Assembly (NCBI RefSeq): GCF_965638725.1
Contig: NC_134950.1
Location: forward strand, 15,748,101-15,812,100
Direction of reading: 5' to 3'
Origin: Aptenodytes patagonicus
Lineage: Eukaryota > Chordata > Aves > Sphenisciformes > Spheniscidae
DNA length: 64,000 nucleotides
This document shows positions 22,709 through 34,619 of this stretch, in pieces; within the stretch, counting starts at the first letter, position 1, and every line of letters begins with the position of its first letter. Below the pieces are notes generated by a model. That model saw nothing but the letters and a program-made list of their open reading frames with translations. It had not been told where the DNA came from and did not search any database. The position numbers were made by a program, and so were the translations under genes.

Positions 22709-25291
22709 AATCTTCAGGCAGGGTTAAGATTGCAGAGATGCGATACCTGCTTTAACAACGCTTAGTAGTTACATTATGTTACTGCATGTTGAATGGTATC
22801 ATCTTAATGGAAAGTAAATACATTGTTAATGTAATAAATTGGAAAATTTCATGCCTGTATAGTAAGAATTCTTGTTAGTATTTTGTAAGATTATCCAATA
22901 GTCTAAAATCAAGAATGCAAAACAAAGGCAATGTAACTGGTTTAATTTTGATAATGTCTTTTGTAACATGCATACACAAGGTTATTTAGGAATAAGCGTG
23001 GGAATATTCTTGAATGACTTGTATGTGGATGCTTATTTAAGATAAGCATTTCATTAACTTTTTTTTTTTGCTTAGTCTAATTTTGAAGTTAATAGAGAGG
23101 CTTATTTATTTACTGGAGTTTGAAGATGCACCTGAATTTTGCTGTGTGCATGCAATAACAGGCTAATTCTATTTTATAAATATTTGGCCTTTTACTGGAA
23201 AAGGAGGGTTAGGATGTTGCTTTGAGCATATAAGGCTTGTCAGTCTCTGCCTTTGTTCTGCTTAAACGTTGTATCCTGCTTTGCAGTCCATTTGCTGTGC
23301 ATCCTTCCTGTTCCATGGAGCCCCATATCTGCACAATAGGCACTATATATACCTATTCGTGTTAAGCAAGTGTTGTGCCCATTTGGTGTTTAGGATCTTA
23401 GTTGGAGGTGTAAGTCACTTTTTGTCAATATTTTTTTTTATGCATATCTGAGGAAAATAAGCAATCTCATTGACAAAATTCTTCATTAACGTAGGGCTGA
23501 GTTTTTAGCACTTAAGAAGGTTATTTTTTACTATTACATTATTATCAATGCAAAAAATTAACTGTTTTAAAGCTTTTAAACTTTAGATGACATTGGGTAT
23601 TTACTGCAGCTATCATACCACTTTTTGGGAACAATCTGAAAGCCATACTGCCTTATCCATTGGCGCTCTCAGTGATAAAATTAGAATGATTGTTTTTAAT
23701 CTTACCGCCACAGTAGCTGTTACTAGAAATGGAGCTCTTCTGGAAGTGGTTTTCACATGGCCATGTTCAGATGGTGATACAAAGGCAAGTCTTATCTCTA
23801 TTCGAAAGATGGGGAAGCTGAAGCTTACCAGCAATAACGGACTTTCATGTTTTTTCCTCAATTTTATACTTTAAGTCAGCAGGAAAACTGAGACTCAGTC
23901 CAGGCTTGGTTCTCTGGATTGTACTACCTGTTCCTAGGAGGATCTGTTTCTGTCACAGCCCCTTAGCATATGACCAAGCATTTGCCAGAAAGGATAAGCA
24001 CTTGAATGTGGAAAAAATTGTTGCACAAAAGGTTATAAATTATTAAAATGACATGGAAGTCATATCCAGTAGGGATTTTACTGGTTACTTGGAAGCATCT
24101 GTTGAATGCATATGGAAGTCATGATTTTAAGACACACCCTTAAATAGTGTATGTATTCCAGTTCTGTTGTGCAAGGTATGGTCTTTGAAAAAGATCAGTA
24201 GTCTCAGATCAGCCCCCACTCCCTCCTCCCCAATTAGCTCTGCCCTATTTTACTAATTTTTTGAAGGTCAAATAGATAAGGGTAGCTGTCTTGCAGTTTT
24301 TCTTCAGCTTCAAAATGATAACAGTTTGGCACAATCTGATTGAAAAATAGGCTGTTAAATAAAATTTGCTACTGCTGCTTTTGGCTGTCATCTTTAAATC
24401 TTTTTATAGGAAGCTGCTAGAAGCTGATGCTGAAGAGAAAACCTTTTACTTGCAAATACACTACTAGCTCAATGAGCACTGTGAATATTTGAACGATGGT
24501 GATTCACTAATACACAGAACATACGTATTGACTGTATGTTGAATTATAAGTGTAAGGCTCTGGTGTATCGAGTGGAAAATGTTGAAACTGTGCCTGCCTT
24601 TACTGCTTCTATATAATTTCCATATGTTGTGCTCTAAAGGAGTATATTCATCAGCTTTCATTATTGAAATGATGGTTAGGTATTGAATTCATTAAAAATA
24701 ATAAATATAAATTGCATTGGCAATTTACAAAAATTGCCTAAAGTACTGAATGTTTTCAAAAGATTTGAGTTCGGTGAGATTTGTGACATAGGAGAAATAA
24801 TACACTAAGTAGTCCTGGGGAAATGCTCCGTCCCACTTGTAACTAGCAGAATTTTGGACGTTAATCTTATTACAGCCCTATCGCTGCGTCCTAACAGTGG
24901 GCTAATAACATCTAACATGCCCTGCTGCTCGTATGATTGAAGTCCTGGGGCTGCCTTATAGAAATGTTTCTACAAGGAAGTGATTCTGCAGTGCCTGTGG
25001 CCCTGATGGTTTCCATGGGAATAAGCATGAATCCATGTACTGTGAAATGTGTTATGAAACTTTGTATTGCAGAGAAATACATTATACTAGTGTGTGAACA
25101 GGGCAATGGAGAATTTAAATACGGGAATGTAATGGTACATTTTTGCTTAGTTGAGGTAGTATTTAAAGTGTACTAATGGCTTGTGAACAACCATGGAGAT
25201 GGTTGTTAACCTGAACTGTTGTGCAGTCTGGGAAAAAAAAAAAAGAAAATGTAGCGGGACAAAAATCAGGGAGAGATTGATCTGTTTGGTA

Positions 25292-25313
25292 ATCAACTGT
25301 TTATCAACTGTTT
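25292..25313. repeat. Perfect 11-bp tandem duplication
   Basis: atcaactgttt occurs twice in a row without mismatch. Confidence 0.85.
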
Positions 25314-26933
25314 AATGACTTTTTCCTTTGGTGCGCTGCAGTTTGTGTTTAACTTCTTCCCTTTGCAAGAACAACCAGCTCACTTGGACATGAGTAAATA
25401 AATGACTTAAACAGATGTTTCATGGTACCTACAAGACATTAGTTGATTAACGTAAGTTCCTGACAGAGTCGAGGAAAACCACAGCCTATGAAAAACCAAC
25501 AGGCCTCTAACCAAAACACAGTAATCTCTCCTTCTAATGTTGTATTTGCACAGAAACAGGCTTAGTGTCTGTACTATTTCAGTTCTTCAGGCTGAATTCC
25601 ACCTACCTATTTATGTCAGTAGCAAAACCTTTTTCATTTTATATTTTAGATAAGTTATTTACCAGTTTTAGTTCTGGGTATTAACTAATGGTTTGTTTCA
25701 TGTTCTATGTCTGGTTTTATATAAAATCAGTGATTTTCATAATTTGGTGTAGCTTTTTTAATAGGCTTTATGTTTGGTGTTGTGTGGTGGGGGTTTTTTT
25801 TTTGGGGTTGGTTTTTTTTTTTTTAAATCCTTACAGCTTTTGAAGTGTCCTGGTAATAAAATGAGTGAGAAGCTAACCCATGTGTACAGCAGCTGGGTGT
25901 GCTTCCAGTAAATACAATGTATGTGTCAATCACTTGGCAGTGTCCGTAGTGAGCCTGGACTTGCACTGTGTGAACGACCACCTTCGCTGGAAGACTGGGA
26001 CTGTTGGAAGGTGCAGGCAGGCTGTATTGCCATAGAGGAAGGCCCTTGACAACCTTGTTAGACTGGGTTTCCCTCTTGCTTGAAGGGAAATTCTAGAGCT
26101 CTTGAATTGCAGCAGTTCCTCTTAAAAAGAGAAATAACAAAACAACTGAAAGAGCGGATACCTATGAAGTGTTTTATATGGGGCATTACCAGGCGGTGGT
26201 TTAAGCTTTGTGTTCAGTTTGCATTGAATGTATTGCTGAGATACACATAATCTCTGTGACAGTTACAGAAAGTGAAAAACGAACTGAATGTCTACTTTTT
26301 CTAGACTGAGTTTCAGGGTAAGCAAGGTATAGCTTTTCCAGCCATGCCCCAAAGAGTGCACATAACCGGTTCATGTTCAGGAAGGTGTGATAAAATGCTT
26401 CTTGGCCTGTCGCTGACTTTGAGTTGTGCTTTGAGTCAGCCACTTACTGAGGTAAAGTGGCAAGGTATATTCTGTCTAGCTTAATGCTATGTATGGATAT
26501 TATCACCTTCTTTGTCCTGTTGGAAAAACAACCCCACAGTAAAGTGTTGAGTTAGGTGGCTATAAGCACTTTATGAGGCAGGAGGTAATACGGAATATCA
26601 TTGAGATTCCTATAATTACAGGGTGATAGGGTTCCTAAACCAAGTAGAAGTGACTGAAAATACCTGTGTTAACTCAATAATCTGTTATGATTTGGGTAGT
26701 TTGCTTCAGCCTAATGTACATATTGTGGAGTTGCACTCCTTTTTGAAGGTTACTGATGTTCCCTTTTGTACTTAAATCATCTGAAATATTGAGGTTTATA
26801 AACAAAGCAAGTGATATGGTACCAACTGATGTAATAAGTCAACCAGGGAACAAAAAGCTTTGGATGCTTTTCATATGCTTCCTAATATTCAAAAGTATGC
26901 AAATAGTACAGGAGCATGTAACATTTCCCCCTG

Positions 26934-26948
26934 CCCCCCCCCCCCCCC
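26934..26948. repeat. C15 homopolymer
   Basis: An unbroken run of 15 C on the sense strand within AT-rich intron. Confidence 0.9.
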
Positions 26949-28506
26949 AATAAAAGCTCTACAGTTCAAGATGGAATATTTTCCATTCAATTTAACATGG
27001 ATTTCCCAAATGATTTGGTACTGAGGACCTACATGAGACAAAACCAACAGAATCCTATGATTTATAATTTCTGCGTGAAAATATACGTAGTGTCCCCTGC
27101 TTGAGGACCACCTCAGATCAATATGCATTGTTCATAATAGTTGAATTCAGGCTCAGCTCCAGGAAACTTCCGCTCTCATGTCAAAAAGATTTTGATATTT
27201 GCACCTGATTAAGATGATATGAAATGGCATACATCATTCTGTTATGCCTCCTATATAATTATTGTTTTTAAGCCCCAAAGTTCTGTCAAGTTCAGAAATA
27301 AGATTTTAACATCTGGTGTTTATTAGCTGTTGAGTGACATAAAATGTAAGCTTACTATTCCAAGAACTGTATTTTCAAAGGCTTTGTAAATATTGGTGTT
27401 AGGGCTCTAGCCAGTCAAGATAAAGGTAAAAACATTGTGGGGCGTTTGAGGCCTTCTGTCCAAAGGATGACTATTATACTTGCTAGACAGAACAGTGAGG
27501 GCTAACACTCATTATTTCTGAACTTGCTGTTCAGAAACAACATTTTTTTAAAAGTTACCTTGGTTTTCAGGTCTACTCAGTCTTGTCCTTTTGGCCTTAG
27601 ATTTTGTACAGCATGTTCAGATTAAGTATCTTTCTGATTACTTGTCAGGGAATTAAAATACCTTTTTCTTTGGCCACCAATCATAGTTAGGATTGAAGAT
27701 ATCTGTCAAAACAATTACTTTAAGATGTTGAAGGTCTTAGTGGAAAGCAATAATTTTTTTTGTTTCTCCTGAGATAAAATTGGTCTAACAGTTCTAAGAG
27801 CTCTTATTCCAAAGTTAAGCGTGAGGAAGAAAAGAATAAATGTTTAGACATCAATTATGTCAGGAATGGTCAAAAAATCAGCACCGTTGAATAAGAGAAT
27901 GTAGAAAAATGGAAAAAACCTTGCAGATGATCTAGAATATGCATTTAAGTGAATTCAGGGTTTGATTGTCAGTAGAGATTGTCACATTTCTCAAGATTAG
28001 TATAATGTGGAAAATTCAGTTTCACCTCTAATCTTCAGTTCACCTCATGGCGTGACTACGTGGTGGCAGTCTTGTGTCATGAAGCTTCATATCCAACACC
28101 TAAAAGACCAGGCTATCAACCTGTTGATTTTGTGCTTTTGACGCGGTATCTGTCAGACAGTGCTTTCTGGAATATGTTTCTGTGGACTGCACTGATTAAG
28201 TTGGAATTTTTTATGTGTGTCTGTAAACATCTGTCTCCTTAATCATCTGGAGGAAAGCGTTATGTGTATTAGACATATGTTTTCTTACTCTTAACCATTG
28301 CAGTGATACCTTTAATTTACTTCAGAGTTCCTTTTCTCCTGGCAGAAAAGTTGGGAGACTTTGTCACCATCTTATCAAGTGGTGCTATAGCCAGGAGACA
28401 AATCAGCCTAAGGCAAGTTTTTGCTTGGTCAGCTTCCAGAACTTGCCTTTTGTAAATGTAGGATAAGCATTTATCTGTAGTGTGTGTAAAGAAAAAAAAC
28501 TAATTG

Positions 28507-28534
28507 AAACAACCAACAACCAAAAAACCAAAAC

Positions 28535-28565
<31 letters not shown>

Positions 28566-28606
28566 AAAACAAACAACCCCAAACCACCCCCAAAAAACCC
28601 CACACC
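28507..28606. repeat. 100-base tract of only A and C
   Basis: Every one of these 100 bases is A or C on the plus strand. It contains C20 (28536-28555) directly followed by A14 (28556-28569), then mixed aaac/cccc blocks. The minus strand has five or more G runs, so it could form a G-quadruplex, and the C strand an i-motif. It is not a clean tandem repeat of one unit. Confidence 0.9.
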
Positions 28607-30280
28607 TCATCTGGAACTATTAAAAAACGTTAACATTGCCCATGTTTCACTATATATTGCTCTAGTTTCCTCTTCCCCCCCCCCCCAAGTCTTTGTTTAA
28701 AAACAAAGCCATTCCGTACTTACCTGAGGATTTCAGAACTGTTTAATTAAATTTCATTTTTGCATAGCTAACTGGTTAAGTTTCAGCACAGTGCAGCTTG
28801 TAGATTTACTTTTGGTGTAGTGTGAGCTGGGGAAGCAGGCACAGCCACTAAATTAGTATAAAATTTGATGTGTAAAATTTTGTATGTCTTCATTTAGATA
28901 TTATTAAACAGATTGATTAACTCTCTTTTTCCAGAGGTGCCATATATGTATTTCATGTGTATCAGGTAGATGTCTTGATTCTAGGCATTCTTGAGTTTAG
29001 CACAATTCAAAGTCAATTGCATGAGTCGTCGTTAGTAATGATAGTTGAGATCTACCCATTTACAAAACCACATTAACAGTTCTCTCTTGAACTTTGTCTG
29101 TGCTAGGAGTTTAATTAAAATTGCTCATGCTGTAATGCTTAAATGTAAAAGTTCATGGTTTGAGTTTTAAGAAGTCATATGGAGAAGGCTCCGTATGTGA
29201 TACGGATGTATTCAAAATATATCAGACACTGAGCAGTAATAGCTTTCAAGACTCTTTTGCCAAGCTAAACATTGATCACAGTTTCACTCGTGTTAAACAT
29301 CGAGAGGATGTGGTGTCGTGGCACCTTCCACATTTGATGGCCATGTCGGTTATGGCTGGTTTGAAAACAGCTACATAACACAGTGTTATTTACACTCTCT
29401 CCCCATCCTCTCCCCAGATGCTGGCAATTGGTGCTAGTGGTTGTGCCGACAAAGCTTGCTTGGTTGGGAAAAAATGTTAAGCATTCAAAAAGATTTAAAT
29501 ACTTGATTTAAGACTGTAATTCAGCTTCTTACATCATGTATCCAGTGGGCTAACAGAAGCGCTCTCTTGTTTGATATTGCATCTGTAAGACACAGCACAG
29601 GTATTGGTTTCAATGTGGTGACTTTCAGCTCTCTGGAACACATTCATAAATGAATCTTCAGTGCTTTGATTTGCTGTTGTCTCTCTCTAGAGAAATACAG
29701 AAATGTGCATCTTGGCATAATCATGTCCTTACAGTGGAATCTTCCCAGGACCCCCCAAAGGCTTACGATACTTCAGCTGATGGTTCATGTTATAGGTATT
29801 TCTGTAATGAGATACAAACTTTTGAAATTAACAACTGTGGTGTCAGGATGTAGCCAAAGTTAAAATTTGGCATTATACTCTACAGCTAAAATATGTATCT
29901 TTGAAGTTTTTAATAGTTTCAGAATGGTTCTTTTTTGTAGTACAACTTCAGTCTTAGTGTTTGAGCAGTGCTTTGAAGATTTGAAGATTAGAAGCACTGC
30001 TGAAATGCAAGCGCTTTTTTTTTTTTGTTAATTGAGGATTAATGGCCATTAAAATCTGACAAGTGGCTACTCCAAGTGATTAAATTGCTTTGGTATTTTG
30101 AACACTAAATTTACAAGGCTGGGGGACTCTTGAGTTTTATTTAGTAGTTATTTGTATATCCTCTTCTAAAGAGTCTTTGTTTACCTACATATTTCTTACA
30201 TACTAATTGTATTTGCCAAATCAAGCTGCATATGATTATTGGCTTGTGTGTTCCAGAGGTATCAGAATTTAGAAATCTGA

Positions 30281-30296
30281 TTTTTTTTTTTTTTTT
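30281..30296. repeat. T16 homopolymer
   Basis: An unbroken run of 16 T on the sense strand. Confidence 0.9.
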
Positions 30297-32465
30297 CTTT
30301 TTAACAGTAAGTCAAATTACTTGATACATTTTCTACCTGAGTACATAGCCTTTCCTGGTTGCCCAGCTGCATTAGTTAAATAACAGTAACAGTTGAAATG
30401 TGGTTTGGTTACTGTTAATTTCACGTAGCAATGGTATAGCAGTGAAGAGTCTAAGGGTATTTAAAAACAATTATAGTTTGTACAAAGAGGCAATATCTCA
30501 GATTAATAGGTGGATGAGAATTGTAAATAGTGTTTGGAAAGTGAATCAGCATTGGATAAAAGATGGGTTATACTGGTGTTCATTTAGATTTCTCTGGGAT
30601 ATTTTTTTCTGTGTCATTTGGAAAAATGGATTTGTGTTTCTCAGTGTGTTGTGTTACTTGCATTATTTATATTAACACTTCTTACATTTATTTTCAGACC
30701 AATAAAACTATTCTGATTCTGTTCTGATGCTTCATAAGCATAACATCTTTTTTGGGAAATGTCTAGATACAAGTTAGTGTTCATTTTTTTGGGGTGTGTG
30801 TGGTTTATTCAATATAAAGTATTGGTTTGTGCAGTCAAATCAGGAAATGTCATGGCATTGTCATTTGTATAGTCATCAGCTCTTCCTGCTGTATCTAGAC
30901 TAGCAAACAAACGGAAATGACATTTTTAATGTTTGAAACCGGTCTTGTTATCACTAGAGAAATAGTTCTACTTTACACTTGAAGTCTGTTTTTAGTACTG
31001 AAACACAAGTTCCAGTGCAAGTTTCCCTCTTGGTCATATGGTAGTATTCTGATGGCAGGTTTTTCAATCCAAGTTTAAGAGCCTGCTATACTAAAGACTT
31101 GTATCTTATGCGCTAAATAAAACTCTCCAGAACAAAGAACAAAATTAAAACAAGAATCATGTGTCACTGGATGCATTTCTCAGACTTGTTCATTTATCTT
31201 TTTATAAATTACTTCGGTAGCTAATGTATTTTCCAGTGCAGTCATAAACCTGAACTTTTGCAGCTTGCTAATGGGTGTGAAATTGAGTAGTGAGTTCATG
31301 ACCTTCTCGGCTACCTTTCTCAGACTCTTAGAAAATAAGCATGTAGGTAGGCCTAAACTGGGGTCTGTATCTCCCTGGATAGTGTCTGCTGTGATCTTCA
31401 GGCTGGAGATTGAAAACTGCAAACTTGTGTATGTTATTACTTCATTGAGTATTGGGGTATTTGGTTAGCATTTAAGAGTTTTGAACTCCCAGCTTTATCT
31501 CCCTGAAAAATCATTGATATTCAATGACAGCCCATGCTCTTTTCATTTGCGGCTGTTTTCTGTGAGCAATTACCATCAGAAATGCTGAGATAAAATTGGC
31601 ATCATATCACAAATGCTTCTGGAAAGGAATCAACAGGCAAACAGGATTCACAGTAACAGGGACAGTCAGTGTGCATAGAAAACTCAAGAGCGAATGAGGA
31701 GAAAAATACTGGAAAAGGTGAAGCTTACGAGACGGTAAAGATGTTGAGAGTAGTTATGCAGTAGGCAGACAGCATGCTGTGCTGTGATCTGTCCAGTTAG
31801 TTATGGATTCCTTGACTGTAGAAGACTGCGCTTATGGCAAATATATGATAAACCTTAACTTCATGCTAAATGCAAGTTGAATATTATTTATATGCTGGCT
31901 CTGTGGTAGAAGGCATCCATCTTCTGTATCTAGGTGATCTTGAACTGGTTGCTGTACTGCTTTCAGCGTTGTTAAATTCTGCTTCACTGCCCGCTGATCT
32001 TAATTTCCTTACTGTTTTCCCATGAAATGAGATTTATATAGCTAGTGTCTTTTTGTCTTTCTGCTCTGTAGACCTCTTTTAACAAATTGGATAAAAAGGT
32101 GTGGCTTCAAAGGGCTTGAGGGAGAGATGGGAATGGGTATTGGGGTGAAACAGTTATCTACCTGTGATTGAGAGGCTTCAGTGTGAGTGTATCTGGATGC
32201 AAGCGAAAGCAGAAGTAAGTGGTATTGTGAATAAACAAAGAATCAGTGGGTGTTAGTCCTGTTTTATACTTACATCCAACTTAGTTGGAAAAAGGTATTT
32301 ATTTTCCATTCTCCTTCCACCTCACAAGCAGGCTGTATATGAAGCTCTTGTTTTCCCATTTTACCCCAAGAAGGCAATGTGTTTGTAAAGAATTTCTTTT
32401 CTAGTCACTTTTTTCTTCCATTTAACCTATACTGCGGCACTTTAATTCATTAATGGTTAAAATTA

Positions 32466-32952
32466 TAGAATCATAGAATCATTGAGGTTGGAAAAGACCT
32501 CTAAGATCATCGAGTCCAACCGTCGACCCAACACCACCATGCCCACTAAACCATGTCCCTAAGTGCCTCATCTACTCGTCTTTTAAATACCTCCAGGGAT
32601 GGGGACTCCACCACTTCCCTGGGCAGCCTGTTCCAATGTTTCACCACTCTTTCAGTAAAGACATTTTTCCTCACGTCCAATCTAAACCTCCCCTGGCGCA
32701 ACCTGAGGCCATTTCCTCTCGTCCTATCGCTTGTTACTTGGGAGAAGAGACCGACCCCCACCTCGCTACAACCCCCTTTCAGGGAGTTGTAGAGAGCGAT
32801 GAGGTCTCCCCTCAGCCTCCTTTTCTCCAGGCTAAACAACCCCAGTTCCCTCAGCCGCTCCTCAGAAGACTTGTTCTCCAGACCCCTCACCAGCCTCGTT
32901 GCCCTTCTCTGGACACGCTCCAGCACCTCAATGTCCTTCTTGTAGTGAGGGG
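32466..32952 (-). mobile_element. CR1 LINE 3' end, minus orientation
   Basis: The octamer tail is at the left (tagaatcatagaatcattga), and the frame 32546-33178 on the minus strand is open through the last part of ORF2, with [36 protein letters not shown] and [17 protein letters not shown] blocks. The homology ends near tcttgtagtgagggg at about 32952; the frame then runs on into unrelated flank. It is almost identical to the copy at 4985-5408 and keeps more CpGs than that copy. It lies 1.1 kb before exon 2. Confidence 0.94.
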
Positions 32953-33055
32953 ACATAAATTTGTGACAAAAAATTGTGACATAAAATTCTGCTAAACAGC
33001 CAAGGAGAAAGCTAGGGGCAAATATATGTTCCTGATGTGTAAATATGAGCTCAAC

Positions 33056-33078
33056 TTTTTTTTTTTTTTTTTTTTTTT
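33056..33078. repeat. T23 homopolymer
   Basis: An unbroken run of 23 T followed by cccc, about 100 bases right of the CR1. It is the longest single-base run I noticed in the window. Confidence 0.9.
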
Positions 33079-33753
33079 CCCCTTTAGAATATTCACTAAA
33101 TACTAGTATTTGTACAAAATCTGTTCTCAGGGTGGTTGAGCTGAAATCCATTACACTAGTCTGTTTGCCAACAGACACTGAAGTAGTATTGCTTTAATGA
33201 CAGCATAGTCATCAGACATTTTCTGGTGCATTTTGCTTGGATGGATTAGGATTTAGTGAAATAAAAGCTACTTGTGCTTGACAAAGTATAAGTTCTTTCA
33301 AGTCTGTGATTGTGGTTAGTTTCTTATCTTGTTCTGGTTCTTGTTGTTAAGCATAAAATTTTACTTAAATGTGAAGTGTTTCTGGCAAATGGTTGACTAT
33401 TTTTGAATGTTTTTGTTTATACTGTTCCAATTTACAGTATCATCTCATGAGAATTATTCATTGTGGAATTCAGATTTAGGGAAGGAAGTGAGAATTATTT
33501 TATTAAAAATATGATGAGTAATTTGTGCTCTTTTTTCTTTCTTTTATCATTCATTATTCTTAAATATCATATGACACAGTTTACAAAATATAAATTACAT
33601 TGTCATCTGAAGTAAAACTGCAGTGAGATGTAATTTTGAAGGTTAATGCAACTGAACTTTGATGTATTTTGTGCCTTTTAAAAATTTCCTACCAGTTTCT
33701 GCATAGTTACTTTTGAGGTGTTTTGATAGCTTCTTGTGCAATGTTTCCCTCAG

Positions 33754-33804
33754 GAGAGAGCTTATTGCCCCTACAAGATAGCTTTCAACAGTTACAGCAA
33801 CAAG
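33754..33804 (+). other. Candidate in-frame cassette exon
   Basis: A pyrimidine-rich acceptor (atgtttccctcag, ending at 33753) and a strong donor (caag|gtaaag at 33805) enclose 51 bases. That is exactly 17 codons, open in phase 0, reading ERAYCPYKIAFNSYSNK. Exon 1 ends in phase 0 and exon 2 begins in phase 0, so inclusion would add 17 residues between Leu40 and Val41 without a frameshift. It lies 285 bases before exon 2. No such insert is known to me in eIF3h, so a decoy exon is the more likely reading. Confidence 0.2.
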
Positions 33805-34089
33805 GTAAAGTGAAAAAGATCAATATTTCATTTCAGAAGGGCGTTTCAGAAAATTGGTTTAGAACTGCATTTTGACTGTTCATTTAATGGTCTTTTTTAT
33901 TCTCCTATAATATTAGGATGGCCTCCAGTTCTTCAACCTGTATTAAAATTGCTGGTGTTTAAGCCAGTAGCTCACTTGGTTTGCAGCTCTAGTTTACGCA
34001 ACACTTCAACAATTTAAAAATTCCAAATACATAGTTTGAGGACAAAAAAACCCATTGCATAATACGATTTTCTTGTCTTTGTGTTCTAG

Positions 34090-34246
34090 GTTGTGTTAAA
34101 GATCATTAAACATTACCAAGAAGAAGGACAGGGGAATGAAGTGGTCCAGGGAGTGCTGCTGGGTCTTGTGGTGGATGACAGACTTGAAATCACAAATTGC
34201 TTCCCTTTCCCTCAGCATACAGAAGATGATGCAGACTTCGATGAAG
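34090..34246 (+). CDS. EIF3H: EIF3H coding exon 2 (start of MPN domain)
   Basis: Encodes residues 41-92 plus one base of the next codon, beginning [15 protein letters not shown]. It is the first part of the MPN domain: first strand and helix ([12 protein letters not shown]), the [11 protein letters not shown] core strand, [13 protein letters not shown], and the acidic TEDDADFDE loop. eIF3h is an MPN-minus protein, since the family lacks the zinc-binding JAMM residues; it pairs with eIF3f inside the eIF3 octamer. The acceptor is ttctag|gtt and the donor gaag|gtaatgg, leaving phase 1, which fits the Val expected next. Compared with the human protein as I know it, I see only conservative changes (Asn for Thr after EEGQG, Asp for Glu in VVxDR). 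No frameshift or stop, so this is a functional exon and not a processed copy. Confidence 0.97.
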
Positions 34247-34569
34247 GTAATGGTTACAGTTTTGCAAAACTTTAGGTAAAAAAAAAAAAAGTCCATATGT
34301 GCAAAAAAGGATTTTTATTTTTTTTCCACAGTGACCAGAAGCTTGTATGTGATCAGAGAGTATTTTCATTTGACTTGAGGTATCAATGTGTTACTTACAA
34401 TGCCATCCTGCATATCCAACTGAAATCTTGTCTCTGTAAGGGAAGTTATAGGGATAAATACTGTATTATATGGACACGCTTACTTTAGAGCAGGACGGTC
34501 CACACAGGAAGTTACATAAGTTTCCAGTCAGTAATTCATATAGACTTTAAAACTTTTTATGAAAATGGC

Positions 34570-34619
34570 TGTGTGTGTATTATATGTATGTGTATATATA
34601 CATGTACATATGTACGTAG
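34570..34619. repeat. TG/TA-rich microsatellite
   Basis: An imperfect alternating run (gtgtgtgtattatatgtatg, then tgtatatatacatgtacata) of purine-pyrimidine steps, shortly after exon 2. Confidence 0.75.

Larger units (their letters stand above)
11278..34089 (+). other. EIF3H: EIF3H intron 1 (22,812 bases)
   Basis: Bounded by gtgagc at 11278 and a good acceptor (tttgtgttctag) ending at 34089, both phase 0. The first 280 bases belong to the CpG island; the rest is AT-rich, and the sense strand is T-rich. It contains CR1 copies at 16203 and 32466, homopolymers, and a candidate cassette exon at 33754-33804. From 11,580 to 16,200 and from 16,420 to 32,460 I see no gene and no transposon that I can name; open frames there (such as 12414-12875, 21195-21473 and 23587-23874) lack recognisable domains. 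Confidence 0.9.

Noticed and set aside
23587..23874. Open frames on both strands (95 codons plus, 82 codons minus) in intron 1
   Set aside because: No domain, no good flanking splice pair, and overlap of two frames is usual by chance at this length.
25186..25207. 9-bp hairpin aacaaccat / atggttgtt
   Set aside because: Short stem in AT-rich DNA, expected by chance in 64 kb.
32546..33178. 210-codon minus-strand open frame read as a gene
   Set aside because: Its C-terminal half is CR1 ORF2. The N-terminal part includes a poly-Lys run translated from the T23 tract, so it is a fortuitous extension.
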